This document shows positions 18,260-27,023 of a stretch of 37,510 bases of DNA, one piece after another. This stretch comes from Chitinophagaceae bacterium (GTDB lineage Bacteria > Bacteroidota > Bacteroidia > Chitinophagales > Chitinophagaceae). The position numbers were made by a program, and so were the translations under genes. Positions within the stretch are counted from its first letter, which is position 1, and each line of letters begins with the position of its first letter. Location: positions 1 to 37,510 of the forward strand of contig SCVJ01000053.1 of NCBI GenBank assembly GCA_004322425.1, read 5' to 3'. Below the pieces are notes generated by a model. That model had not been told where the DNA came from. It saw only the letters and a list, made by a program, of their open reading frames with translations, and searched no databases.

Positions 18260-19312
18260 TTATTTTCCAAAAAACAACATTCCTGCTGCCGTTAATATCA
18301 TATTTATTAGAGCTAACGGAATTAGTCCTTTCCATCCCAGATTCATTAATTGATCGTAACGGAATCTCGGAATCGTCCACCGAATCCACATAAATACAAA
18401 AACAAAAAACAATGCTTTTGTCAACAATATTCCAAATCCTAGCAATGCTACCCACCACTCATTTCCCCACAACGATTCATTTACAAAAGGAATATCATAA
18501 CCGCCAAAAAATAATGTTGCCATTACTACGCCGCTGATAAACATGTTGATGTATTCTGCAAACAAGTAAAAACCCAATTTCATGGATGAATATTCTTGAT
18601 GGTATCCAAAATTTAATTCGTTTTCTGCTTCGGGCAAATCAAATGGAGTTCTGTTACATTCGGCTAATGCACAAATAAAAAATAGTAAAAATCCCAAGGG
18701 TTGATAAAGGATATTCCAATTAAACAATCCTTCGCTTTGTTGTGTAACAATTACACTGAGACGCAATGAGCCTGTCATCATTAATAATGCAATCAATGAT
18801 AATCCCATCGCCAATTCGTAACTAATCATTTGAGAAGCACCACGAATAGCGGATAATAATGAAAATTTATTATTAGATGCCCAACCGCCAATCATTATTC
18901 CATAAACGCCCAAACTTACTACACCAAAAATGTAAAGAATTCCAATATTGATATCGGTTATTTGTAAAGAGATATCTCTACCAAATAAATGAATTGTATT
19001 TCCCCAAGGAATAACGGCACTCGTCATTAATGCGGTAATTATCGCCAACGCCGGAGCCATTACAAAAAGATATTTAGATGATACGGTTGGAATAATTTCT
19101 TCCTTCATAAATAATTTAAGACCATCAGCAAGTGGCTGAAAAAGTCCGAAAGGTCCGGCACGATTTGGGCCTCTGCGATCTTGCATTACAGCGGCTACTT
19201 TTCGTTCGGCCCAAGTTGAATACATGGCAATGAAAAATGTTATGCTGACGATAGTCAGAATTAAAATTGTTTTCTCTAAAAAAATCCAACTATCAATTGC
19301 TTCTAAAATCAT
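18260..19312 (-). CDS. nuoH: NADH-quinone oxidoreductase subunit H
   Basis: Membrane subunit at the quinone entrance of complex I, 350 residues and about eight helices. Conserved segments: WAERKVAAVMQDRRGPNRAG after the first helix, and the acidic loop RTPFDLPEAENEL that links quinone chemistry to proton pumping. Its ATG overlaps the end of nuoG by four bases (ATGA). Confidence 0.96.
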   Translation of the reverse strand: MILEAIDSWIFLEKTILILTIVSITFFIAMYSTWAERKVAAVMQDRRGPNRAGPFGLFQPLADGLKLFMKEEIIPTVSSKYLFVMAPALAIITALMTSAVIPWGNTIHLFGRDISLQITDINIGILYIFGVVSLGVYGIMIGGWASNNKFSLLSAIRGASQMISYELAMGLSLIALLMMTGSLRLSVIVTQQSEGLFNWNILYQPLGFLLFFICALAECNRTPFDLPEAENELNFGYHQEYSSMKLGFYLFAEYINMFISGVVMATLFFGGYDIPFVNESLWGNEWWVALLGFGILLTKALFFVFVFMWIRWTIPRFRYDQLMNLGWKGLIPLALINMILTAAGMLFFGK

Positions 19313-20427
19313 GTTGGTTGTTTACTGTCTTTGTCGAATGTTTTACTAGTTGCTGCTCCTTGAATTAGCGATAAATCAATGTGCGGCTCATTTACATCAC
19401 TCACATCATGAATATCCATCAACAATTTTGGTTGTCGCCCACTCATTACATCGGCTATTGTTTCTTTCGGTTTAATAAGTCCCGGATATTTTCCTTGTGC
19501 CATTACCGAGTGACGATTAATAACTGTTTCGCCTTCAATCACCCAATCACTTGTTTTCTTTTTTTCAAATCGACAATCATTGCAAATCCATCCCGGTTTT
19601 CCGTCCACATTTTGAACTTCGTTCCATTCATCTTTCCGTGCCGTAACACGTAGCACTTCATTTCCACGCTGCCACAAGGTTACTTGTCCACAGCACTTGT
19701 CGCAATTTCTATGCGCATTCAACGATTTTGTAAACCAAACTCTATTTTTAAATCGAAATGTTTTGTCCGTCAATGCGCCAACAGGACATACATCAATCAT
19801 GTTTCCTGAAAAATCATTGTCTATTGCTTTAGAAATGTATGTGGAAATTTCTGAGTGATCACCTCTGTCTAAAATTCCGTGGACTCTTTGGTTGGTGAGT
19901 TGGTCGGCAACATACGTGCAACGATAACAAAGAATGCAACGCGTCATATGAAGTTGAATGTGCGGACCGATATCTTCTTTTTCAAATGTTCTTCTTTCAA
20001 ATTCATAGCGCGTTCCATCTTTACCGTGATTGTAACTTAAGTCTTGTAAATCACATTCTCCTGCTTGATCGCAAACGGGACAATCTAATGGATGATTCAG
20101 TAATAAAAATTCAACTACACCATTTCTTGCATCAATAACTTTTTGGCTTGTAATATTTTTTACAACCATTCCATCCATAACATTTGTTTTGCAAGAAGCC
20201 ATCAATTTTGGCATCGGTCGAGGATCGGCTTTGGAGCCTTCGGCTATTTCAACCAAACAAGTTCGACATTTTCCACCGCTACCTTGTAATTTGCTATAAT
20301 AGCACATTGTGGGAGGAGCAACGTCTCCACCAATTTTTCTTGCAGCCTGCAACACTGTTGTGCCCTGCTCCACATCAATGGTAATATTGTCGATGGTAAC
20401 TTTAAATATTTGTTTTGGTGCCGACAT
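19309..20427 (-). CDS. nuoG: NADH-quinone oxidoreductase subunit G, short form
   Basis: Iron-sulfur subunit of the peripheral arm. Ligand sets are intact for the [2Fe-2S] cluster N1b (Cys42, 54, 57, 79), N5 (His112, Cys116, 119, 125) and N4 (Cys164, 167, 170, 214). A further set, Cys242, 245/246, 282 and 285, resembles the small Fe4S4 (N7-like) domain that heads molybdopterin oxidoreductases. The protein then ends at residue 372, whereas NuoG of Escherichia coli is about 900 residues; the molybdopterin-like C-terminal domain is missing. The stop is followed directly by nuoH with a four-base overlap, so the short form looks natural and not broken. The last 80 residues look poorly ordered. Confidence 0.93.
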   Translation of the reverse strand: MSAPKQIFKVTIDNITIDVEQGTTVLQAARKIGGDVAPPTMCYYSKLQGSGGKCRTCLVEIAEGSKADPRPMPKLMASCKTNVMDGMVVKNITSQKVIDARNGVVEFLLLNHPLDCPVCDQAGECDLQDLSYNHGKDGTRYEFERRTFEKEDIGPHIQLHMTRCILCYRCTYVADQLTNQRVHGILDRGDHSEISTYISKAIDNDFSGNMIDVCPVGALTDKTFRFKNRVWFTKSLNAHRNCDKCCGQVTLWQRGNEVLRVTARKDEWNEVQNVDGKPGWICNDCRFEKKKTSDWVIEGETVINRHSVMAQGKYPGLIKPKETIADVMSGRQPKLLMDIHDVSDVNEPHIDLSLIQGAATSKTFDKDSKQPT

Positions 20428-20432
20428 ATTGT

Positions 20433-21785
20433 TTAAACTAAAATTTCAATTGGTTTTGCATAATTAGCAATTCCGTAATTTTTTTGCAAACATAATTCAG
20501 GATTATCTATATGCCATTCAAACTCATCTCTAAAATGGCGGATTGCTGCAGCTACAGGCCATGCGGCTGCTTCACCAAATGGACAAATAGTATTGCCGTC
20601 AATCTTTCTTTGAATATCCCACAACAAATCAATGTCACTTTGCTTTCCTTTTCCATTTTCAATTTTATGTAAAATCTTTTCCATCCATCCTGTTCCTTCT
20701 CGGCAAGGAGAACATTGTCCGCAACTTTCATGACGATAAAAACGAGCTAAAGTATATGTATGTTTTACCACGCATTGATTGTCATCCAAAACTATAAAAC
20801 CACCGGAACCCATCATAGAACCCGATTGAAAGCCACCTTCTGCAAGACTTTCGTAAGTCATCATTCGTTGATTACCCTTTGTTGTTTTTAGTAAAAGATT
20901 GGCCGGTAAAATAGGAACTGATGAACCACCTGGAATACACGCTTTCAATTTTCTGTTATTAGCAATACCTCCACAATACTCATCGCTAAAAATAAATTCT
21001 TCAACACTAATAGTCATATCAATTTCAAAAACTCCTTGATTTATTATATTTCCACAAGCACTGATAAGTTTTGTTCCTGTACTTTTTCCAATTCCAATTT
21101 TTGCATATTCCTCAGCACCTTCATTGATAATGGGTACAACGGCTGCAATAGTTTCAACATTATTTACAACGGTTGGACAATCCCACAAACCCTTTACGGC
21201 AGGAAAAGGAGGTTTAATTCTTGGATTCCCTCTTTTTCCTTCTAATGATTCAAGCAAGGCTGTTTCTTCGCCGCAGATGTAAGCACCAGCTCCACGTTGT
21301 ACATATATTTCACAATCAAATCCACTACCTAAAATATTTTTCCCGAGCCATCCATTATTTTTTGCTTCAGCAATAGCTTGTTCTAAAATATCTACTATCC
21401 ATGAGTACTCGCCACGGATATAAATGTAAGAACAGTTAGAGCCCAATGCATAAGCTGAAACTATCATTCCTTCAATCAGTAAATGTGGAAGAAGCTCCAT
21501 TAAGTATCGATCTTTAAAAGTTCCTGGTTCACTTTCATCGGCATTTACTATCAAGTAACGAGGAATGCCTTCGGGCTTTGCAAGAAAACTCCATTTTAAT
21601 CCTGTTGGAAATCCGGCACCACCTCTTCCTCTAAGCCCACTGGTTTTTACTTCTTCAACAACATCTAATGGACTCATAGTTTTCAAAACCTTTTCCACGC
21701 TTCGGTAACCACCTTCGCGTCGATAAACATCATAAAATCTAATGTTTTCAATTTGTACTTTATCCAATAAAAGCTTTCTGCCCAT
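20433..21785 (-). CDS. nuoF: NADH-quinone oxidoreductase subunit F (FMN, NADH site, N3)
   Basis: Subunit that oxidises NADH. The glycine-rich loop GRGGAGFPTGLKW (53-65) binds NADH/FMN, NADESEPGTF (81-90) lines the FMN site, and GAGAYICGEETALLESLEG (165-183) is the family signature. Cluster N3 ligands are Cys355, 358, 361 and 401 (CGQCSPC ... CPFG). 450 residues, normal length. Nine bases after nuoE and five before nuoG. Confidence 0.96.
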   Translation of the reverse strand: MGRKLLLDKVQIENIRFYDVYRREGGYRSVEKVLKTMSPLDVVEEVKTSGLRGRGGAGFPTGLKWSFLAKPEGIPRYLIVNADESEPGTFKDRYLMELLPHLLIEGMIVSAYALGSNCSYIYIRGEYSWIVDILEQAIAEAKNNGWLGKNILGSGFDCEIYVQRGAGAYICGEETALLESLEGKRGNPRIKPPFPAVKGLWDCPTVVNNVETIAAVVPIINEGAEEYAKIGIGKSTGTKLISACGNIINQGVFEIDMTISVEEFIFSDEYCGGIANNRKLKACIPGGSSVPILPANLLLKTTKGNQRMMTYESLAEGGFQSGSMMGSGGFIVLDDNQCVVKHTYTLARFYRHESCGQCSPCREGTGWMEKILHKIENGKGKQSDIDLLWDIQRKIDGNTICPFGEAAAWPVAAAIRHFRDEFEWHIDNPELCLQKNYGIANYAKPIEILV

Positions 21786-21794
21786 TATTTATTT

Positions 21795-22292
21795 TTAATT
21801 ACTCGCTATTATCTTATTTCTACATTCCTCAACTATTGCATCTATTTTTTCTTTTGTCAAATGCTCTCTATAATTTTTTCCCAATTGCATCATTGGTGCA
21901 TAACCGCAAGCTCCCAAACATTCCACTGTTTTTAAAGTAAATAATTTATCGCCTGTTGTCTCTCCTGGTTTGATACCTAATTTTTCAAAAATGTATTTTA
22001 TAATATCATCACTGCCATTCAACATGCAAGGACCTGTATGACACACTTCGAATAAATAGCTACCCACGGGTGTTAAATTATACATACTGTAAAATGTAGC
22101 TACTTCATACACTTCAATGGGTTCAATACGCAATAAAGTTGCCACATAATCCATCGTATCTACACTCAACCAACCTCCAAACTCTTGTTGTGCTAAATGC
22201 AAAACAGGGATTAACGCACTTTTATGTTTCCCTTCGGGAAAGTGGCTGATAATTTTTTCTACTTCCTTTATTTTTTCTTCAGAAAACTTCAT
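21795..22292 (-). CDS. nuoE: NADH-quinone oxidoreductase subunit E ([2Fe-2S] N1a)
   Basis: Thioredoxin-like [2Fe-2S] subunit of the NADH-oxidising module, 165 residues. The N1a ligands are Cys84 and Cys89 (CHTGPC) and Cys125 and Cys129 (CLGAC). The N-terminal helical bundle precedes them. The presence of E, F and G shows that this complex uses NADH directly, unlike the eleven-subunit forms lacking this module. Confidence 0.95.
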   Translation of the reverse strand: MKFSEEKIKEVEKIISHFPEGKHKSALIPVLHLAQQEFGGWLSVDTMDYVATLLRIEPIEVYEVATFYSMYNLTPVGSYLFEVCHTGPCMLNGSDDIIKYIFEKLGIKPGETTGDKLFTLKTVECLGACGYAPMMQLGKNYREHLTKEKIDAIVEECRNKIIASN

Positions 22293-22318
22293 TGCTTTTC
22301 AACTATTTTTCAATTAAT

Positions 22319-23545
22319 TTATGCATCCATTTCTCCGGCAATCAAATTCAAGCTACTGAGTGTTACAATGGCATCACTTAACATACTTCCTCTTACTAGT
22401 TCATCATACGCTTGATAATAAATAAAACACGGACGCCTGAAATGAAGACGATACGGCGTTCTTCCTCCATCGCTAATTAAATAAAAACCCAACTCGCCAT
22501 TTGCACCTTCAACTGATTGATAAACTTCTCCCACTGGCATATTGATTTCTCCCATCACAATTTTAAAATGCCAAATCAACGATTCCATTTTTGTGTACAC
22601 ATCTTTTTTTTCAGGCAAATAATATTCCGAAACATTGGCATGAAATACATCGGCGTCAGTTCCTTTAAACTCTTGAACTTTTCTATACGCTTGTTCAATA
22701 ATATTTAAGGATTCCCACATTTCTGCATTGCGCACTTGCCATCTATCGTAATTATCGCCAGTAGTTCCTGTTGGAATATTAAATTGAAAATCTTGATAAC
22801 TACTATACGGAGTGTGAACTCGTACATCATAATCAATTCCTGCTGCTCTTAAATTCGGTCCTGTAAATCCATAGTTCAAAGCGCGGTCCGCATCGATACC
22901 GCCTGTACCTTGAGTCCGTTCCATAAAAATTCTATTGCGCTCAAACAAATTAATAAACTCTTTCAGCACAGCCGGATACTCTTTTAAAAATTTTTCTAAT
23001 TTTTGAAATGCAACATCATTAAAATTTCTTTCGAAACCGCCAATACGGCCCATATTCGTAGTAAGTCGCGAGCCACAAATTTCTTCATAGATTTCATAAA
23101 TCAATTCGCGGTACTGCATTACATATAAAAAACCGGTATAAGCTCCCGTATCTACGCCCACAATTGAATTACAAATTAAGTGATCAGAAATTCGCGAGAG
23201 CTCCATAATAATTACGCGTAAATAATCAACTCGTTTGGGAGTTTGAATTCCCAATAATTTTTCGCAAGTAATATGCCATCCCATATTATTGAGTGGGCTG
23301 CTACAATAATTTAATCGATCAGTAAGTGGTGTTATTTGATAAAGAGGACGACGCTCTGCAATTTTTTCAAACGCACGATGAATATATCCTACCGTTTGTG
23401 TTGCAGAAACAATGCGTTCACCATCCAATTCTAATATATTTTGAAACACTCCGTGAGTAGCCGGATGAGTTGGCCCCAAATTGAGTGTAGTAGTAGTTTT
23501 TTCTATACTCCCTTTTTGTAACTTTATATGCGCTTGTTCGGTCAT
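22319..23545 (-). CDS. nuoD: NADH-quinone oxidoreductase subunit D
   Basis: The 49-kDa-type subunit that shapes the quinone-reduction site with NuoB. Conserved quinone-site residues are seen in GPTHPATHGVF (His) and LTDRLNYCSSPLNNMGWH (Tyr). The C-terminus EGANGELGFYLISDGG and the ending LIAGEMDA are characteristic. I start at the ATG at 23545, giving MTEQAHIKLQKGS, as homologues do (408 residues); a TTG at 23608, three bases after the nuoC stop, would add 21 atypical residues. NuoC and NuoD are separate proteins here. Confidence 0.95.
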   Translation of the reverse strand: MTEQAHIKLQKGSIEKTTTTLNLGPTHPATHGVFQNILELDGERIVSATQTVGYIHRAFEKIAERRPLYQITPLTDRLNYCSSPLNNMGWHITCEKLLGIQTPKRVDYLRVIIMELSRISDHLICNSIVGVDTGAYTGFLYVMQYRELIYEIYEEICGSRLTTNMGRIGGFERNFNDVAFQKLEKFLKEYPAVLKEFINLFERNRIFMERTQGTGGIDADRALNYGFTGPNLRAAGIDYDVRVHTPYSSYQDFQFNIPTGTTGDNYDRWQVRNAEMWESLNIIEQAYRKVQEFKGTDADVFHANVSEYYLPEKKDVYTKMESLIWHFKIVMGEINMPVGEVYQSVEGANGELGFYLISDGGRTPYRLHFRRPCFIYYQAYDELVRGSMLSDAIVTLSSLNLIAGEMDA

Positions 23546-23611
23546 AAATTCAATTTGAAAAAATTCATGCTTTGAAAGATTCTTACTTTTCTCAAGTAGT
23601 AATTTCAATTT

Positions 23612-24115
23612 TTATCTTCCAAACATTTCATCATCTTTATCAATTCTAGATTGATCTTCTAACGGAAATTCTTTCCTCATCGGGAAATAATCCATTTCCT
23701 CCACATTTAAAATTCGAATCAGATTTGGATGGCCAATAAAGTTTACACCATAAAAATCATATGTCTCTCTTTCCATCCAATTGGCAGTAGAAAAAAGTCC
23801 GGTTGCTGAATACACATCCGGTTTTTTAATATCGGTAAAAACTTTAAATCGTATGCGTACATTTTCTGATAAACTATGTAAATGGTACACAACGGCTAAT
23901 TCCCCTCCGCTACTTTCTGGGTAATGAACTGCACAAAGTGCAGTAAGAAATCTGAATTTCAACGTCTCATCATCAAACAAAAAACTCAACACTTTCAAAT
24001 TCATTTCTTTCGGTGCTTCAAAAGTGAGCATGTCGTATGAATCTGAAAAACAAGAAACCTGTTCTTCAAACTTTGCAATTAATTTTTGTTTTATCAACTC
24101 GTTGCTCAATGCCAT
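23612..24115 (-). CDS. nuoC: NADH-quinone oxidoreductase subunit C
   Basis: The 30-kDa-type subunit of the peripheral arm, 167 residues. The family signature is ERETYDFYGVNFIGHPNL, followed by RILNVEEMDYFPMRKEFPLED. The ATG at 24115 (MALSNELI) is preferred over a TTG three codons upstream. It sits 24 bases after nuoB and is not fused to nuoD. Confidence 0.94.
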   Translation of the reverse strand: MALSNELIKQKLIAKFEEQVSCFSDSYDMLTFEAPKEMNLKVLSFLFDDETLKFRFLTALCAVHYPESSGGELAVVYHLHSLSENVRIRFKVFTDIKKPDVYSATGLFSTANWMERETYDFYGVNFIGHPNLIRILNVEEMDYFPMRKEFPLEDQSRIDKDDEMFGR

Positions 24116-24139
24116 ATAAATCAAAAAGTCAAATTCTGT

Positions 24140-24724
24140 TTATTGAATACCGTAGCTTTCTAAAAGCAGTTTATATTTTTCGCCATTTCTTCTTCTCAAA
24201 CTTTCTTTCCCTACTAAATCTTGTATGCGAATAAACCCATCTAAGATGGCTTCGGGTCTTGGTGGACAACCAGGAACATATACATCAACCGGTACTACTT
24301 GATCAATTCCTTGCAATACAGAATAGGTATCAAAAATTCCACCACTACAAGCACAAGCACCAACGGCAATTACCCAACGAGGTTCTGCCATTTGCAAATA
24401 AACTTGTTTTACAACTGGTCCCATTTTTTTTGCAATTGTTCCCATCACCATTAACAAATCGCACTGTCGTGGAGAAAAACCAACTCGTTCACTTCCGAAT
24501 CTTGCCAAATCGTAATGCGAACCCATTGTTGCCATAAATTCAATTCCGCAGCAAGAAGTTGCAAATGGAAGTGGCCATATGGAATTCTTGCGTGCCATCC
24601 CAACTACTTTATCAAGTGAAGTTGCAAAGAATCCTTCGCCTGGAACTCCTTCAGGTGATTCACCTATAGAAATGTCACTTTCTAAAGGTTTAATATTTAC
24701 ATTATATGAAACTGGACGGCTCAT
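24140..24724 (-). CDS. nuoB: NADH-quinone oxidoreductase subunit B (N2)
   Basis: Subunit holding cluster N2, the last Fe-S centre before quinone. Ligands are the tandem Cys58-Cys59 (FATSCCGIEF), Cys124 in VGACACSGG and Cys153 in VPGCPPRPE. 194 residues, normal length. It follows nuoA by 35 bases. Confidence 0.96.
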   Translation of the reverse strand: MSRPVSYNVNIKPLESDISIGESPEGVPGEGFFATSLDKVVGMARKNSIWPLPFATSCCGIEFMATMGSHYDLARFGSERVGFSPRQCDLLMVMGTIAKKMGPVVKQVYLQMAEPRWVIAVGACACSGGIFDTYSVLQGIDQVVPVDVYVPGCPPRPEAILDGFIRIQDLVGKESLRRRNGEKYKLLLESYGIQ

Positions 24725-24759
24725 TATTTTCTAGTTCTTAAAATGTTTTCTAAAAAAAA

Positions 24760-25170
24760 TTAATCTTCCCACTGCAAGGCTCCTTTTTTAAGTATGTAGA
24801 TAAATCCACAAAGAAAAAATCCTACAAACATCATCACTGCTAAAAATCCATTCCAACCCAGTGCTTTAAAATTTACAGCATACGGATAAAAAAAGATGAC
24901 TTCCACATCAAACAAAACAAATAAAATAGCTACTAAAAAATATTTAACAGCCATTGGTTGACGAGCCTGACCATGCGACTCTATTCCACTTGCAAAACCT
25001 TCCAGCTTATCTGCAGTTTTCCGCTTGGGACCAAGCAAATGAGTAGCCCCCAAAAGAAGGAAAATGAGTCCACACACCAATACTAATTGTATGAAAATTG
25101 GAAGGTAGGTTTCGAAATCATTACCTACATTAATCGCATTACTGACGTCAATTTGGAGCAGCTTTAACAT
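24760..25170 (-). CDS. nuoA: NADH-quinone oxidoreductase subunit A
   Basis: Three-helix membrane subunit of complex I, 136 residues. Conserved features are the loop FASGIESHGQARQPM, where a Cys is common in other groups but Ile is found here, and FLVAILFVLFDVEVIFFYPYA with the conserved Asp-Val-Glu. The ATG at 25170 is chosen over a TTG at 25191, because that TTG overlaps the promoter box. First gene of the operon. Confidence 0.94.
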   Translation of the reverse strand: MLKLLQIDVSNAINVGNDFETYLPIFIQLVLVCGLIFLLLGATHLLGPKRKTADKLEGFASGIESHGQARQPMAVKYFLVAILFVLFDVEVIFFYPYAVNFKALGWNGFLAVMMFVGFFLCGFIYILKKGALQWED

Positions 25171-25188
25171 GTGCTTTATTCTAAAGAG

Positions 25189-25196
25189 CAAAGGTA
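25189..25196 (-). promoter_or_regulatory. Candidate -7 box for the nuoA-N operon
   Basis: TACCTTTG on the minus strand fits TAnnTTTG exactly and leaves 18 bases to the nuoA ATG. A TTG lies 24 bases upstream of the box, slightly beyond the usual spacing. No other promoter-like site is apparent inside the tightly packed operon. Confidence 0.5.
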
Positions 25197-25236
25197 CGGC
25201 AGCATCGCCAAATTACACTCCAATAATTGAATAGAA

Positions 25237-26376
25237 TTATTGTTTTTTCATCATTTTATCACCGTATTTATTTTTAATAGCATCAACCGCTTTATATAAT
25301 TGAAGTTTTTCTATTCTGTCATCAAAAATATTCATTTGTAAAGTGAATGGAATTAGGCGGCTATACTTTACTCCGAGCAAACGAACGGGTCTGTTTTTTT
25401 GAATATGCTTACTGAAAATATTTTTCACCTTCTCAAGCAATTCATTATCTAATGCAGTATAATCAATTACTTCTTGTTTGGTTAAAGTTTCAAAATCGGA
25501 ATAGCGAATTTTTAGTGTGATGCATCCTGCTAATTTTTCTTCTTCCCTTAATCCCTTTGCTGCTTTTTCTGTAAGCCTCACTAATTCGCGAATCAAAAAA
25601 TCCAAATCCGTTTGGTTTTGCTCAAATGTATTTTCGTGACTAATACTTTTTTGTTCCCAGTCGGTAATTATTTCGCTGTTATCAATTCCATTAGCTTTTT
25701 GCCAAATCATTTTTCCCCATTTACCCAATTTGTTCTCCAATATTTTCGATGTAGAATTTGCAATATCATCAATGGTATTTAAATTCATTTTCCTTAAAAT
25801 TTTTTCTGTTTGTTCACCCACACCCGGAATTTTTTCTACAGAAAGAGGACCTAAAAAAGAAATTTCTTTTCCATGCGGTATTTCCAAAAAACCGTTTGGT
25901 TTGGCTTCATTCGTAGCAATTTTGCTAACCATTTTCCCCGAAGACAAACCGCAAGAAATAGGCAGTCCGGTTTTTTTAATAATTTCTTTTCTCAATTCCT
26001 GTGCATATTTACTAACGCCAAAAAATTTATCCATACCGGTAAAGTCAACATAAAATTCATCAATACTGGCTTTTTCAAACAAGGGTACTTTTTCAGAAAT
26101 AATTTCAGTTACTATTCTGGAATAATGACTATACTGACCTTTTGTTCCTTGCAGCAAAATTGCATCTGGACAAAGTTTCATAGCCGTTCTCATAGGCATT
26201 GCTGAATGAACGCCAAATTTTCTGGCTTCATAACTACAAGTAGCTACAACTCCCCTATCTTTTGTTCCGCCAACAATAATTGGCTTCCCTTTCAGTTTTG
26301 GATTATTGAGAATTTCAACAGAAACAAAAAAAGAATCGAGGTCGAAGTGAGCAATATGGCGCAAGGAGTCTGTCAC
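25237..26376 (-). CDS. dinB: DNA polymerase IV (Y-family)
   Basis: Error-prone translesion DNA polymerase. Catalytic carboxylates are Asp12 (AHFDLDSFF) and Asp106-Glu107 (ASIDEFYVD). Phe16-Phe17 occupy the steric-gate position. The thumb has a helix-hairpin-helix (VEKIPGVGEQTEKILRKM), and the little-finger domain fills about 240-350. 379 residues, normal length. The start appears to be GTG at 26376: an in-frame TAG lies just upstream, and the first in-frame ATG is well past the first catalytic aspartate; a TTG four codons on is the only alternative. It follows rimM by 19 bases and may be cotranscribed with it. I see no clear SOS operator. Confidence 0.93.
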   Translation of the reverse strand: MTDSLRHIAHFDLDSFFVSVEILNNPKLKGKPIIVGGTKDRGVVATCSYEARKFGVHSAMPMRTAMKLCPDAILLQGTKGQYSHYSRIVTEIISEKVPLFEKASIDEFYVDFTGMDKFFGVSKYAQELRKEIIKKTGLPISCGLSSGKMVSKIATNEAKPNGFLEIPHGKEISFLGPLSVEKIPGVGEQTEKILRKMNLNTIDDIANSTSKILENKLGKWGKMIWQKANGIDNSEIITDWEQKSISHENTFEQNQTDLDFLIRELVRLTEKAAKGLREEEKLAGCITLKIRYSDFETLTKQEVIDYTALDNELLEKVKNIFSKHIQKNRPVRLLGVKYSRLIPFTLQMNIFDDRIEKLQLYKAVDAIKNKYGDKMMKKQ

Positions 26377-26395
26377 TTTCTACATTTAATTTATA

Positions 26396-26914
26396 TCAAT
26401 CAAGATAGATACTTAATAATCCATCAGGTAGAATTACTTGTATTTCTTTTTTAGTATGATTTATTTTTTGAATTGTTTCTTGATGCAACGGAATGAATAC
26501 TTCTTTCCCATTTATTTCAATCCGACAAAGTAGTTGATGCGGTTGTTCAACTATTTCTAAAATTTTCCCCAGCTCTTTTGATTCCTCAAATATGCCATAA
26601 CCCAATAATGAAAGTGCCGCTTTTTTTGATGCAAATTTTTTGAAATCATTTTCGGGTAACCAAACTGCTTTTTGCAATAATGGTAACGCTTTTTCTCGGC
26701 TGTCGATACCTTCCAAAATCACTATTGTTTCATTTTCATTTTTTGCATTGGCTGTTTCTATAAACCAAGGGAAAAAAGAATTTTTCTTGTTTTCAGTAAA
26801 AAGAACAGTCTGACCTTTTAACGATGTTTTTTTTCGAAATTCATGTTTGAGAACTAAACTTCCGTTCACTCCAAAAGCAGCAACCAATTTTCCTATTTTA
26901 ATATAGTTTTCCAT
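26396..26914 (-). CDS. rimM: Ribosome maturation factor RimM
   Basis: Factor that binds ribosomal protein uS19 and helps to mature the 30S head. The 172-residue protein starts with YIKIGKLVAAFGVNGSLVLKH, typical of the RimM N-terminal barrel, and ends in a PRC-barrel domain with EVFIPLHQETIQKINHTKK and VILPDGLLSIYLD. In many bacteria rimM follows rpsP in one operon with trmD. Here a terminator separates it from rpsP, trmD is absent, and dinB follows after 19 bases. Confidence 0.92.
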   Translation of the reverse strand: MENYIKIGKLVAAFGVNGSLVLKHEFRKKTSLKGQTVLFTENKKNSFFPWFIETANAKNENETIVILEGIDSREKALPLLQKAVWLPENDFKKFASKKAALSLLGYGIFEESKELGKILEIVEQPHQLLCRIEINGKEVFIPLHQETIQKINHTKKEIQVILPDGLLSIYLD

Positions 26915-26968
26915 TTATTGAAACATCAGTTTAAATGCAGAGTATAAAAATATTACGAGTTTGGGTAT

Positions 26969-26999
26969 AAAAAAAATCCCAACAACAAATGTTGGGATT
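26969..26999 (-). terminator. Intrinsic terminator after rpsP
   Basis: A perfect 10-bp stem AATCCCAACA/TGTTGGGATT (26975-26984 with 26990-26999) with loop ACAAA, followed on the minus strand by eight consecutive T residues. It lies 24 bases after the rpsP stop and 55 bases before rimM. Confidence 0.88.
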
Positions 27000-27023
27000 C
27001 ATGAATTTCTTTGCAGCAAATAT

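Noticed and set aside
23546-23608. TTG-initiated N-terminal extension of nuoD
   Set aside because: The 21 extra residues do not resemble NuoD N-termini, while the ATG at 23545 gives the usual short lead into the conserved region.
25221-25242. Inverted repeat CAATAATT/AATTATTG with six T residues after it on the plus strand
   Set aside because: The T run follows only on the plus strand, where no gene ends; for dinB on the minus strand it is preceded by A residues and followed by GGAGTG, so it cannot serve as its terminator.
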